Of a DNA stretch of 64,000 bases, positions 1-10,651 are shown one piece after another. Source of the DNA: Adiantum capillus-veneris (taxonomy: Eukaryota; Streptophyta; Polypodiopsida; Polypodiales; Pteridaceae). Every line of letters begins with the position of its first letter. The stretch's first letter is position 1. The notes beneath the pieces were generated by a model. That model made no database searches. It was not told the origin of the DNA and saw only the letters and a program-made list of their open reading frames with translations. The position numbers were made by a program, and so were the translations under genes. Where the stretch lies: positions 134,613,182-134,677,181 of the forward strand of contig CM043967.1 of the NCBI GenBank assembly GCA_014529385.2. The letters run 5' to 3'.

Positions 1-322
1 TCTCTACTTGCAGGTCTCTACCGCTCGCTTTGTGTGTGACCTCTACGCTAGCTTTCGCGACATAATGACAAACATGCGCGAAAAGCTCAAGGTGGTGAGC
101 CTACCTCTCATGTCTGGAGCTGGTCGGGTAGACGTGTGCGTCGTAAAAACTGCTGGAAGGTCGATCCGCTCTAGGTGGCAGAAGCTCTCTCCACAAAGTC
201 AATAGTGAGAATGAGCTAAAAATGGGGTGGAAATTTCTTATAATGGAGGTCCCCGAACCACTTTTCATGAAATTTGACATGTGCTCCTATCTTCCTACGA
301 GATGCAGTTCAGGCTCAAAAAT

Positions 323-478
323 TTCTTGATTTGGACTCCATTTGCTCTGTTTACCAAAAATTTGTCATTTCGGTCCAAACTTGGCCAAAACACGCTTTAT
401 TTCTTGATTTGGACTCCATTTGCTCTGTTTACCAAAAATTTGTCATTTCGGTCCAAACATGGCCAAAACACGCTTTTC
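323..478. repeat. 78-bp tandem duplication
   Basis: A unit starting TTCTTGATTTGG at 323 is repeated from 401 with very few changes (for example ACTTGG versus ACATGG). Both copies end in AACACGCTTT. It lies in the presumed 3' untranslated region of E1. Confidence 0.9.
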
Positions 479-960
479 GCTCCAGTCTCATAATTGCATC
501 CCCACTGTACCATAGGTTGTCCTTTAGTCACTGGTCATCCCCATACTTTTTGTTTTTCAATACGACTGTTTTTCACCTGCTTTTTGTATTTTTGAAGTTT
601 TTCTGCCGAAAATTAGCAAAATTAAAAGGAAAATAGCAAATCAAACCCAAAAAATCCCCAAAATTCATAATAGATCACAAACATCACCATAACACATTCT
701 ATACACTCACATGCAATTTTTATGGCCGGATTTCTCCGTTTTACCAATATTTTGCCTGAAAAATGGCTATTTCTACTTATATACACACACCTAGGGGCTT
801 GATTTGGTGTTTGGCCCCCTATACCTGTAGCTTCATGCTGTACAAGGAAATATATACTTGGGTTACTCCAGAAAATTCTGCAATCAAATGTCAACCCTTA
901 AAATAGTCGAAAATCATGCTCTTTTTTGTTGTTTCTGTTATTGGTTCCGCATTGAGAATG

Positions 961-974
961 CCTCCCCCCCTCCT
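961..974 (-). promoter_or_regulatory. Polypurine-tract candidate of E1
   Basis: The minus strand reads AGGAGGGGGGGAGG, a pure-purine run downstream of the last coding frame, as expected for plus-strand priming. The bases that follow do not match the LTR at 12469-13402, so either this is not the functional tract or the real 3' LTR lies further on. Confidence 0.35.
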
Positions 975-1141
975 AGTCGGAGTCCTCCCGGACGACAAGT
1001 TTTCGCCTCGGAGTATGTGCCGTGCATAGGTTGAAAAAGTTTTGCTAATGCCTGGCCGATTAATGTGGCCCTATTTTATGCATACTCGGTTAATGCATGG
1101 ATAAATTAATGTTGTGCAAGAGAAGGGAATAAGCAAGATGC

Positions 1142-2203
1142 TTATTGGCATTCGCCGTCAAGGCTTCCTGGTTTCTTTGCAAGTAACAGCTGTAATTCTA
1201 CTGCTCTATGTTTAATTGTCTTTTTGGCAAGAGGCAATTGCTTTGCCGACACGGTTGATGGAGTCGTAGTTGTTTCTGAGGATAGAATTGGCTGGGATGT
1301 GATAGCTATGGGCCTTATGGCCTTGGCTTTCCATTGGTACTTTGGTGCTGCCAACTTTTGTAGATGGTTTAGCACTTTCTTGTTTGCCACTGGTTTGTCT
1401 GTCATCGGCATCCACATATATCTGTTCACCTTGTTGACCTGCAGATGTCTACTTTCCATTGTTGCTTGTACCGTAGGGATTTCCTTTGGCTTTTGCTTTG
1501 GGATCCATATCTGTTTTATGACCTTGGTTCTGGGTTGCACTGTCTGCTTTGTTGGAATCCGTTTGTTACATTGTTTCTTTCCCGCCATGGCATTTCTATC
1601 CTTCCGCATCCATACTTGTTTACCTTGTTTTGGTAGCCTAGATTTTTGCATTGTGGCTAGTGACTTCAGCTGTCTGTGATTAGCATGGTTGGCTTTCACG
1701 TGGTTGTTGGTCTTAGGTTTCATGGTGGTCTTTGATGGTATTTGTTCTTTTGTCTCTGTTGCCAGTGATTGCATGGCTTGCCGTTCATCATGATGGTATT
1801 GCTGAGCAAAATCTATCACCCGTTGTTCATTTTCGTGCTGAATTTTGATCGCCTTTGCGTTCCAATCTATCTGGACATTGTATGCTTTTTGCCAAGGTTG
1901 CCCTAGCATCATTGGGTGTTGTGTGCTTTCATCTGTCACCACATAGAATTTGTGTGGGTAAATATATTGATGTAGCTGTACATGCAATATAGTCCATCCT
2001 AATGTTTTCAATGGGTGTGATGTGCTACTTTCCAGCACTTGGGGAGTAGGATGAAGTTGAGCTGTGACTTTGAGATGTTGGTATAATCCGTAAGAGATCA
2101 AATTTGCTTGAGCACCCGAATCAAGCAAGGCTCTTGATTCAACTTGATTGTTGCCCATTTTGACTGTAATTATTGGCTCTACTGTTTCCTCCTCCAAGTT
2201 CAT
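1142..2203 (-). pseudogene. Second retropepsin-like domain plus basic tail, after integrase
   Basis: This 353-residue segment is in the same frame as integrase, separated from it by a TGA at 2207-2209. Residues about 10-125 look like an aspartic protease of the retroviral type: ALLDSGAQANLIS supplies the catalytic D-S-G, and MMLGQPW resembles the I/L-L-G-x-P-W motif that follows in retropepsins. Residues about 135-353 are rich in Lys, Gln and Pro with no recognised fold. A normal protease lies before reverse transcriptase at 6280-7125, so this is an extra copy at an unusual place. Its role is unknown: a duplicated protease, or a captured retropepsin-like domain used as a structural or envelope-position protein. 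Confidence 0.7.
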
Positions 2204-2206
2204 CAG

Positions 2207-2488
2207 TCAAATGGCATTGATTCTCAATGGTGGTTCACTTTGTTTTTTTTGTCGAAGAAGCTGTCTTTTTGCAATGCGTTCTTGTGCTTCGGCTTGAGCT
2301 TCCTCCCGTAATCTCTCTTTTTCCTTCATTCGTTGCTTTCCTTGATGAATCTGTTGGAGCATCTCCTGGGTGAGGGGTAGAAGATATCTCCTCAGTCGAC
2401 ACCCACTAATCCAATTTGGCATTTCTTCACCTGCTAATGTAGCAAGCTTGATAGCTCCACTTTGTGATAGATCATGAATCACAAATGG
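2207..2488 (-). pseudogene. Integrase C-terminal tail and charged linker (E1)
   Basis: Continues the integrase frame after a TGA at 2489-2491. The first 45 residues (VIHDLSQSGAIKLATL, then WISGCRLRRY) have the look of the short C-terminal tail that follows integrase in plant gypsy elements. Then come about 45 residues rich in Glu, Lys, Arg and Gln, probably helical or coiled coil, ending at a TGA (2207-2209) before the second protease-like domain. Both stops could come from CGA by C-to-T change. Confidence 0.65.
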
Positions 2489-3217
2489 TCACATCCCTCG
2501 CTTTTTAAGTTTCTTGGCATGGTGCTTCAAGGTATAAACAAGTACGTAATCACCTGTTTTGAACTCTTTGGTACGCACATGTTTGTCAAAAAATTCCTTT
2601 TGTCTTCTCTTTTTAGCATAGATTGAAGCGACAGCTTGTAAGCGGAGTTCATCTAGCTTTTCAAGATCATTATTTCTTGAAGAGATTTCATGCCCTGTCC
2701 ATTCCAAACTTGTTGCTACTCGTAGAGTTGGGATTAAAAACTCTATGGGTAGTATAGCATTTAGCCCAAACACCATGTTGTATGGTGTTGTTCCTATTGA
2801 TGTTTTGTAAGCTACCCTGTATGCCCATAGTGTTGAGTGTAGTTGCTGATCCCAATCGGTTCTTGATTCTGACACTATTTTAGTGAGAACCGTGCATAGT
2901 GTTTTATTTGTGGCCTCAGCTTGCCCATTGGCCTGTGGATGGTATGGTGCTAATTTCCTATGTATGACCATGAATTCCTCTAGTAGATATTCAATGACTT
3001 CATTGAGGAAGTGTGTTCCACGGTCACTGACAATTTCTATTGGTAACCCGTAACGTACAAAAACATTCTCATACAAAAATTGAGCCGTGGTCCGTGCATC
3101 AGCTTTTTGTGTTGCTTTGGCTTCGACCCATTTTGTGAGATAGTACGTAGCCACAATGATATATTGGGTATGGGTGCGATATGCAAGGGGTGATATAGGT
3201 CCCACAAAATCAATTCG
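2489..3217 (-). pseudogene. Integrase catalytic core (E1), first Asp lost
   Basis: Rve-type integrase core that would join element ends to target DNA. RIDFVGPI precedes the core, EIVSDRGTHF carries the second catalytic Asp, and YHPQANGQAEATNK carries the Glu. The first catalytic position, where plant relatives have A-T-D-Y, reads ATYYLTKWVEA, so Asp is replaced by Tyr (TAC). TWAYRVAY-type and PYNMVFG motifs follow. A TAG at 3218-3220 sits where Trp (TGG) is usual before R-I-D-F. The enzyme would be inactive even if the stop were read through. Confidence 0.88.
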
Positions 3218-3661
3218 CTATTTTGCAAATACTCTTGACCCCATCATTGGCCGTAATGGCATCTCATCTCTTTTTATTGGTATCTTGGTGCGTTGACATG
3301 CATCACAACGCTTTACAAACTCATCGGCATCCATGTGCAATGTAGGCCACCAAATTCCTGCGGTTAAGACAATTTTTGCCGTCTTATCGCCCGAAAAATG
3401 GCCTCCACTTACTCCGCTATGTGCATGTTCTAGAATCAGCAGGTATTCGCTTTCACTTGCACTGATTCTAAGTTGATTGTCCTTTCCCCGCTTATAGAGT
3501 TGATTTCCAATTAACTGAAAGTCACGAGCTTCCAGCTCTATAGCTTTTTTCCGTGCTCTTGTAATGTTCTCAGGGAACGTTCTAGTGGTTATGAAGTCAA
3601 TGATATATTGACTCCATGCAGGTGCTATGTTCACCCGAAACAAAGTTGCGTGATCCACTGG
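3218..3661 (-). pseudogene. Second H2C2 zinc-binding domain of integrase (E1)
   Basis: In frame with its neighbours. The segment has a lead-in (PAWSQYIIDF, then FQLIGNQLYKRG) and an H-x6-H-x30-C-x2-C zinc site built from AHSGVSGGH and RCDACQR. The same lead-in and the same zinc-site spacing occur immediately upstream at about 3665-4010, so this is the second of two tandem copies. It is the one adjoining the catalytic core, and its CQRTK ending is the usual transition to the core. A TGA at 3662-3664 separates the two copies. Confidence 0.8.
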
Positions 3662-4762
3662 TCATTTGGCACTACATACTGTACAATTGGTGACATAAGA
3701 ATGTGTATCCGCATACATAGTTGGCCAATAAACCCCTAACTGTTTCAGTCTCTGGTGTGTTTTCACTGTCGAACAATGAAATGCAAAACCCTGGACATGT
3801 GCCTCTTCAAGGTAGCACTCGAATTCTTCCGGATTTATACATAATCGTAGGATTAGGTCAGAATCAAGATGATACAGCCGTCCTACTATCAACTGGAAGT
3901 TTTTTGTTTGTCGAATTGTTTGCTGTTTGGATCTGCATCCTATATTATCAAACTCACTTCCGAAGGAGAGAATGCTAACTATTTCCTGAGACCATTTGGG
4001 TACCATTTCAATGTTGAAAAGATAAGCATCTGGTATGTCATCATCTACCCCTTGAGGAGCTTCCTCGTTGTGTATTCTTGAAAGATGATCAGCTCGCAGA
4101 TGGGTTTTACCCCTTTTGACCACCACTTTGATGTCAAATTCTAGCAATAGAATAAACCAGCGTACGATTCTCCCTGTATTGCAAGGTTTATTTACTAGGT
4201 ATAAAAGAGCTTGATGATCTGTGAAGAACACAAATTTGTTTGCAAGCAAATAATGCCGAAATTTCTTCACAGCATAAATCATTCCTAACCCTTCCCTCTC
4301 GGTGGTTATGTAGTTCCTTTCTGCACTATTTAACTGCCGGCTCGCATAGCAAACAGGAAAATCCATTGTTCCGTCTCCAGGTTGAGCTAGAATACTTCCA
4401 ATTGCATATGCTGAAGCATCAATGTGCACATGGAATATCTTTTCCCAATCTGGTGCCTTTAGTATAGGTGCTAATATAAGGTTTTCCTTCAGCCTTTGGA
4501 ATGAGCTTTCACACTCATGGGTCCATTCGAAATTGACTAGAAAATGATACAGAGGTTGTGCGATAACCGCATACATGTATATGAATCTTTGATAATATCC
4601 GCAGTGCCCCATGAAGGATTGCACTTGTTTCGCATTAGTAGGTCTGAGCAGTTCTACAATGACTTTGACTTTGTCTAGGTCTGTGGTTATGCCGTTTCTT
4701 GAGACAATGTGTCCTAAGATTCGTCCTTTCTTAACCATAAATACACACTTTTCCGGGTTCAG
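3662..4762 (-). pseudogene. RT thumb/connection, RNase H and first H2C2 domain (E1)
   Basis: Continues the RT frame after a TGA at 4763-4765 that interrupts the region just before LNPEKC. The first 110 residues are RT thumb and connection (GRILGHIVS, FMGHCGYYQRFI). RNase H follows: HVHIDASAYAIG, then TEREGLGMIYAVKKF, FFTDHQAL and RADHLSR give the D-E-D-D set. The last 115 residues form the first integrase zinc-binding unit (VPKWSQ, FQLIVGRLY, AHVQGFAFH, NCTVC), with all four zinc ligands present. There is one RNase H here, unlike E3/E5, which have two, so E1 belongs to a different gypsy lineage. Confidence 0.9.
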
Positions 4763-6292
4763 TCAGATTCGATATGTTCTGTACTTTTCAAAGACCTTGT
4801 GCAAATGGTCAATATGTTCCTCTCGCAGAAGAGAGTGTACACACAGGTCATCCATGTAAATTTCTAAGAATAATCTTAGGTATTCCTTGAAAGCGTGAGT
4901 CATTAACCTCTGGAAAGTGGCCGGTGCATTTGTTAAGCCAAATGGAATAACTCGATATGCATAAATCCCCCATTCCGTGGCAAACGCTGTTTTGTGTTGA
5001 TCCTCCCTTGCTATTGCCAATTGATTGTATCCTGAACACCCATCCAGAAAGGAATAAGCCCGTTTCCCGGCCACTCGCTCAAGGACATGTTCTGTAATTG
5101 GCAAGGGATAATTATCCCTTATGGTTGCTGTATTCACCTTTTTGAGGTTTACACACACCCGCAGTTTTCCATTCTTCTTGGGAACTACCACAATGGGTGA
5201 AACCCAATCTGTATGTTCAATTTCATAGATGAACTCTACTTCCATAAGTTTATCAATCTCTTCTTTGATTCGTTTGGCAAATGTGTCATTATATGTATAA
5301 GGACGTTGTTTGCTAGGTTTTGCATCCGATTTCAAAGGAATTGTATGTTGGCATATCAATGGATCAACTCCTTTGAGGTCTTTATAGGACCAAGAGAACA
5401 AATCTTTATACTTCGTAAGAAGTTGTGTTAGTTGTGCTTCCTCCTCAGGTTCTAAATCGTTAGCTATATAGACCGACTGAGGCTTTTCACCTGGTTCTGC
5501 GAGGTCTATTCTCTTTGCATTTTTAGGCCCATCGTAAGATTCTTGGTTGGTCCTCTCCCTGATTGGTGGTGTCATGATGATTTTTCTATCTTGGATAGTA
5601 AATTTTCGGTAGTGTGTTGGTACATTCATGTTGCCCTTTTCTGACTCCCCTTTACCCTCACTATCTTCTTCAGTAGTCCATATCTGTCTCAAAGACCTTT
5701 TCAGTTCTTGGTATTTCTGTTTACGCTCCAGTTTGGTCCACTCTTGGTCTTTTGTTGTTTCTTTTTTTGATTTTTCAGATTTTTGTGATTTTGTTTCGGT
5801 TTTAACTTTTCTTACCTGTTTTATTTCTTCTCGCGTTTGTTCTTTTTGATTTTCTGAGAATTTCCCTGATATTTGATCCTTCACACAATCCTCTGCTTTT
5901 ACAAGCATCAAATAGTGAGTTTTACTTTTTATCCTAGGCATCAGATTCTCTCTCGCTTTCCTTCCTGCTCTTTTCCTCCTATAGCGTTCTTGGCTTCTAG
6001 GGTATTGATTAGCAAAATCATAAAACTTGCTATTCTTGGCTTCATTCCCACGCTCACTTGAGGTGTCTGAACACTCATTATCTGCCTCATCATTTACTTC
6101 CAATTTTCCAGAGGAGTTGTAAAACTCTTCGTGTTCTGGAGGTTCTACCGTCTCTTTCTCTGGTATAACGCTTGCCATGTAATAGGGTAGAATGTCGTAG
6201 CCATCCTTATCGCAAAATTTTTTTGTTGGACTGTCGGTAATGGTACAGACATCTAATGTTGCTAGTATGTGTTCCCATTCTAGAGGTTCCAA
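4763..6292 (-). pseudogene. Reverse transcriptase, N-terminal part (E1)
   Basis: The first 250 residues are a charged linker rich in Lys, Glu and Arg. The RT fingers and palm begin near residue 290: VSPIVVVPKKNGKLRVCVN, then SFLDGCSGYNQ (catalytic Asp of motif A), PFGLTNAPATFQR (motif B) and YMDD at 4848-4859 (motif C). All key catalytic residues are present. The upstream protease is in another frame; the switch falls near 6345-6365 and looks like a one-base indel. The stop at 4763-4765 is TGA. Confidence 0.93.
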
Positions 6293-7140
6293 GGCATCTT
6301 CAGGGAAAGGTTCCGGAATATACTCCTTGTCCTCAATTGCACTGGTGTTTGGTTTACATCTTTGTAACTACGGTCTTTCAAGTGTATTTTAGTTGTCGTC
6401 TCGCCATGTCTGAGGTATATGTGGTCATAACCCCAATCTTGGACCATCTTCAGTTGTCGCATGAATGGTCGTCCCAAGATTATCTCATAATTGTTCTTTT
6501 TGTCGAAATCGACTATTGCAAATGTATGCTCATACTCGATCCCACACGAAGTGACAATTACTTTTTCTAAGAGTCCTAGAGGCTTCTCCATGAACCCATC
6601 TGCCAACTGCAGCTTCATTCTGGTAGCCCTCAAAGCTGGTTTTTCCCATTTTTTCCAGATTTCCTTGGTGGCGATAGCAACTCCTGCTCCACTGTCAAGA
6701 ATAGCTTTGGAAACTACTCCTTGGAATTCTACCGGTAGCGTCTTGTTTCCGTCTTCTCCCTCGCAATATTCTCCAACCTTATTGAATGGTACCGGCCTAG
6801 TGTTTAGGTTAGGCTTGTCCAACTCCCCGATTCCTTCTTGTAGATTCAAGGTGGGGTCTTTCACTCTAAATTTTTCTACTGTGATCCACATGTTTGGCCT
6901 TTTTAACGTGATTGTGCATGCCACCGGGGTGGATAACAACTCAATCAATCCTTGTGAATCCATCACCTTGTTAGAAGAAAGTCTTTGAGATGGGATTGCT
7001 CTCACTTCCGACTTAGCTTCATATTCTCCCAGGTAAGAGGGTAAAGTTCTCAAAGAGTCTATTTGGCTGTGCCCCGAACTAATAGATCCTTGGTCTCCCC
7101 CTTGTGAATGTATCTCAAAGTTCACTTGTGATCTTGCCTC
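6280..7140 (-). pseudogene. Aspartic protease (E1)
   Basis: The retropepsin that would cut the polyprotein. AILDSGAGVAIATKEIW gives the catalytic D-S-G near residue 145, and EIILGRPFM gives the downstream I-L-G-R-P-F motif. The segment is preceded by about 130 residues of linker. A TAA at 7144-7146 (CAA changed to TAA is the simplest source) splits it from the Gag linker in the same frame. It overlaps the RT frame by 13 bases. Confidence 0.88.
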
Positions 7141-7143
7141 TAA

Positions 7144-7581
7144 TTATTCAATAGGAGGTAAGATCAAGTTCTTTTCTTTTTTTGTGCTATTCATGTGGTT
7201 ACTCATCCTATTAGCCTCTTTGGCCTCCCTGAATTGCTTCCACAGATCATCTAGACAGTTACCGTCCTTTCCCATTTCTGCCAATATTTTAGGATGGACC
7301 CCGTCCCTTGCCTCATCGGTGGTATTTGGCACTATGATAGGCTCTCCTCTGGACTCATAATCATTAGTGAGTCTTTCCTTTTTTTCTTCATGTTTCTCTA
7401 ACGTTGGTTGGATAGGGGTTGGAGCTGGTGCGACATGACAATTTTCCGGTTTACCCAATGGGTCTTCCATCAATGATTGAGCCGTCTCGATCATCTTTTT
7501 ACACATATCCATCCTTTGTTTTTCTATTTCTGCATATGGATAAGTCATCCACCTTTGCTCCTGGGTTTGGTTTTTTTTAAG
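7144..7581 (-). pseudogene. Gag-Pol linker (E1)
   Basis: A 134-residue charged segment (many Glu, Lys, Asn, Pro) in the same frame as both the zinc-knuckle region and the protease. No recognised domain; it begins with IEKQRMDMCKKM, probably helical. It is bounded by TGA (7582-7584) and TAA (7144-7146), both explicable by C-to-T change. Confidence 0.6.
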
Positions 7582-8295
7582 TCAAGCTTCATAAGCTTTT
7601 AGAAGAGCATCTAGCTCCTCATTTACCTTGTCTGCCAGTACAGATCCTCCTGATCCTGCACTTTTGGGCTTTGCTATTTCCCTTGGTGCTATGGTTGCTG
7701 TGGTGTGTGAGCTTAAGCTAGCTAGATCTTCTAACCGCTCCAATATGTTCTTTGTATGTTTCAACTCATCGGATAGGGCTGTTTGCTCTAGTTCTTTCCT
7801 GGCTTTCCTACGCGCCTTTCTCGCTTTCCAAGTGCTTCTCTGATTTTTCGTTTCTGAACCTTGGGCATCTGTTTTTGGTTCTTCTATTATGGGTTCGTTC
7901 GTCCTTCTTTGGGCTTGTGCTCGTGTTACCGCCTGAATAGGTATGATTGTTTCATTTTCCGATCCTCCACTGAAAGGTACTATTTCCAACAGGTTCAAGG
8001 TGGTTTTTGCTCCTTTGCTCGGGTTTTTAGGGCAATCGGGAATCAAATGAGTAATTCCACGTTCTAGGCAATACGCATTGACTCTAATGATTTCATCATG
8101 GGGACAATCTCTCAGCCAATGGTCTCCGCCACACTTGTAACAGGATCCCTTGGGTTGTTGAGGTGCTCCTTGAGCCCCTCGTTGCTGGTAAGCCTGTCTC
8201 TGTCCTCCCATGCCTCCATTGGCTATGAACAACAATGTTCGTTCATCTAAGCTATATCTTCCTTCTCCTGCGGCCTGTGCAGCAGTTGGAGGTCC
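7582..8295 (-). pseudogene. Gag nucleocapsid with zinc knuckle (E1)
   Basis: Contains CYKCGGDHWLRDCP, a C-x2-C-x3-H-x4-C knuckle of the shortened type common in plant gypsy Gag proteins, followed by a second partial site in AYCLERGITHLIPDCPKNP. Upstream is a Gln/Gly-rich stretch (GGQRQAYQQRG). The C-terminal half is basic and Ala/Lys/Arg-rich. The second site closely resembles the Gag fragment at 13798-14016. Confidence 0.85.
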
Positions 8296-8614
8296 CTAAT
8301 TTCCTATCATGATCCATGGTTCTGGTGTCGAGGGTTCTTCCGGTGGATAATAGACAGGGTTTGCCGCATATCCATTGGGATCTTCATAATATGCATGCAT
8401 AGGCACCAAAGCCTTTTCTTCTGATTCAGTTACCATTGGTGTGTATCTTATACCAACTGGTCGTAAACCTGGTAGGGGTGGTTGTTGCCCCAACACTGGT
8501 TGTGGTCTTTCTACACCTACAGGTCCTGGTAAGTTGCATGCTTGAATATCTAGGCATCGGTGGAACTTGAGGGGAAGCTACAGGAGCTTGGGGAGCATAA
8601 GGCCTCTCCCTCAC
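8296..8614 (-). pseudogene. Gag proline-rich hinge (E1)
   Basis: Two frames cover this hinge between capsid and nucleocapsid: VRERPYAPQAP in one, then PLPGLRPVGIRYTP and PPEEPSTPEP in the other, so there is a frame change near 8500. It ends at TAG 8296-8298 in the nucleocapsid frame. Pro-rich composition is the only recognisable feature. Confidence 0.55.
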
Positions 8615-8851
8615 ATATCCCTTGTTATAGTAACATTCCTCGGTCCCATGGTTTGTCCATTTTTGTTCAAAAGCACACCACTTGGGCTATTTAGCGTGGG
8701 GTTTGGCGTACAAGTTGATCTTTTTTAGCACTTCATCTACGAGCTGCTCCTGGTTTACCGCTATTTCTCCTTTCAGTGTTGTCTTGGAAGACTTACTCCC
8801 ACTTTGCTGTGAAGATGACTCATCATCAAGGTCCTTGAACTCCCCTTCTTT

Positions 8852-9457
8852 TTAGACCGCACAATTGTCTACAAGGTAGAGAGCCTCCTTGGTCAACTCA
8901 TTCAACGTCGTGCTACTCTTCATATGTAAATCTTTCTGAAGATCTGCATTCCTTAGTCCTTGGATGAATATCAACATAAGTCTGGACTGAGTTGGCAGTT
9001 CTTCAACAGGACAGAACTTAACATATCTTTTTAGTCTTAGGGATGCCTTCCGTACAGATTCTCCATCTTTTTGTTTGAACTTATGGATTTGTGAGATGGT
9101 ATTATGAGCTATTCCCCTTTGAGAGAATTCCTCAATAAACTCGTCAAACACTTCCTCCATTGACTCAAAGTCTCTACGCTCCACAGAGTCAAACCAAGTT
9201 GCAGCATCATCCTCTAGGGTTAGTCCAAACCCTGCAAATTGGGTAGGAAAGTCTAACACCTCTTCTGCTCTAATTACACGCACAAAGGCTGCTACATGAT
9301 CTCTTGGGTCTCTGTTTCCTGTGTATTTCTTGTTTACCCATTTTTGCACTTGAGAAGGTCTAATTCTGCGATGGTCTACAAACCTCATCATTGGATCACC
9401 CCGTCCAAGTCTATACACCTCCTCAAGCCTTCTGTAATAGGCTGGTTCCTCTCCCAA
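8852..9457 (-). pseudogene. Gag capsid domain (E1)
   Basis: A retrotransposon Gag (capsid) domain of about 150 residues: MMRFVDHRRIRPSQVQKW, DPRDHVAAFV, DDAATWFDSVE, FIEEFSQRG, HKFKQKDGESVRKASLRLKRY and TQSRLMLIFIQGL follow the usual order of plant gypsy capsids. The segment ends at a TAA (8852-8854). The start of the domain continues upstream in the same frame, so the first Met is not a real start codon. Confidence 0.88.
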
Positions 9458-9694
9458 CGGTGCTCCTAAGCCATAATTTCTAACGGTTCTCGCTGGAGGT
9501 GGTTCTTCTCTTCGAACTCGTTTGATGGGTGGTCCTCCAAGCTCGGTCGACCCTTGTGTCTTTGTCTAACTCTCTGCTTGATACCTTGAATAGTGTGGGG
9601 GTTCTTGCAAATCCCTGAGCCCTCATGTGGTTTGATAACCATCTCGGTTTCGGTCTGGTTCCATTGTTGCACTCTGTCGAAGCCATGCCTGCAA

Positions 9695-10426
9695 TCATGG
9701 CTGGTTTGCTGGTTGGTCTTGGTTGTTGAATGCTTTCTGTCTGGTGGAATGTGAGGTAGTGTCATACTCATCTGAAAATGGATTTGTTGACTTGCTTGGG
9801 GTGTGGACGGCTCTCGGCTTTTCCTCAGGGACATATGCTGATGCTCCTGGACCTGTTGCTCTTTCTACTTCCTCTGGGAGAATATGTTGGTATTCTCTCC
9901 CGTATCTATCAACAAAAACTATGCCCTTCCCCGTAGCAGTTTCATAAGAGAATAAGTAAAGAAGCTTGTCTTTGCTTAGTTCGTTTATGTATGGTTCTTT
10001 GCTGCGAAAGTAAGAGACAATACCCTCGCTCTCGTGTTTGTAGATCCCCGCATTCTCATCATAAGTTGGAATCCTGATTGTTTTCTTATCGTATGTAAAA
10101 ATATCTCCGTGCCGATCAATGTTTGGTGGCGGCTCTTGAGTTTCTGAAACCATTTTCCCTTTAGCCACGTTATCTCCATATCTGTTGTAATCTTCAGGGT
10201 TGCTAACTATTAAATAGTGGTTCCCCTTTTCGTCTCGGAATCTATCTTCATCATCATACACGCTGATTATCTCCAGTCTTTGTGCTGGCCTCTCTTCGAT
10301 ACAAATGCACTTGCGGCCTCGATAGTCAGAATAGACTAGGGCTCCTCTTGAGTTTGTTCCCTCTAAGAAGATCACCGTAAGCTTGGAATCATTCAAAGGA
10401 TTTTGGGAGGTGCTTCCGCCTCGCAT
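9695..10426 (-). pseudogene. Extra N-terminal Gag region, unknown fold (E1)
   Basis: A 243-residue open segment before the capsid domain and in the same frame as it. I do not recognise it. It is rich in Tyr, Asp and Glu with repeated Y-D/D-Y-x-R themes (YSDYRGRKCICI, VYDDEDRFRDEKGN, TYDENAGIY, VDRYGREYQHI), suggesting a beta-rich fold of short similar units. Most gypsy Gag proteins go almost directly into the capsid domain. Tat-lineage elements such as Ogre can carry an extra ORF before gag, but I cannot show homology. Confidence 0.5.
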
Positions 10427-10453
10427 AGGTCCATCATGGGTGAAACCTCCTAG

Positions 10454-10651
10454 CTATTGACTACCCATCATGAAGAAAGATTTGTCTGACGAAGTGTCAG
10501 TATCACTACCTTCCTCAATAATCAGTGCTAGCGGATCTAGCCTTGCCTGAGTTACACTCTCTTCGGTGGACACTAAGCTACCTTGGTCACCTGCCACCTT
10601 CTGGTCTCTAACAATGTATCTGCCTGATCTTAAATTCATCAAACTTATCAA
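10454..10651 (-). pseudogene. Gag N-terminus, likely start of the E1 polyprotein
   Basis: Begins with M-I-S-L then MNLRSGR; an early N-L-R-S-G-R motif is typical of the Gag start of many plant gypsy elements. It is in frame with 9695-10426 and 8852-9457. The segment ends with an in-frame stop at 10454-10456, followed by GGFTHDGPMRGG in the same frame. Confidence 0.6.

Larger units (their letters stand above)
1..1141 (-). other. Noncoding tail of E1
   Basis: This stretch follows the last E1 reading frame and contains no ORF that looks real. It holds a 78-bp tandem duplication (323-478) and a purine-rich run on the minus strand at 961-974. I infer it is the 3' untranslated part of E1, because no sequence matching the LTR at 12469-13402 is found here. 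It could instead be unrelated flanking DNA. Confidence 0.45.

Noticed and set aside
1224-1679. 151-codon plus-strand ORF, Cys/Phe-rich
   Set aside because: It is the antisense shadow of the E1 protease-like segment at 1142-2203.
2207-4765. In-frame TGA codons in E1 as programmed readthrough or editing sites
   Set aside because: They sit at unrelated places including inside RT, and the E3/E5 comparison shows that such stops arise from CGA or CAA by mutation.
6280-6365. Protease/RT frame change of E1 as a programmed frameshift
   Set aside because: No slippery heptamer is evident, and the rest of the element is decayed; a one-base indel is simpler.
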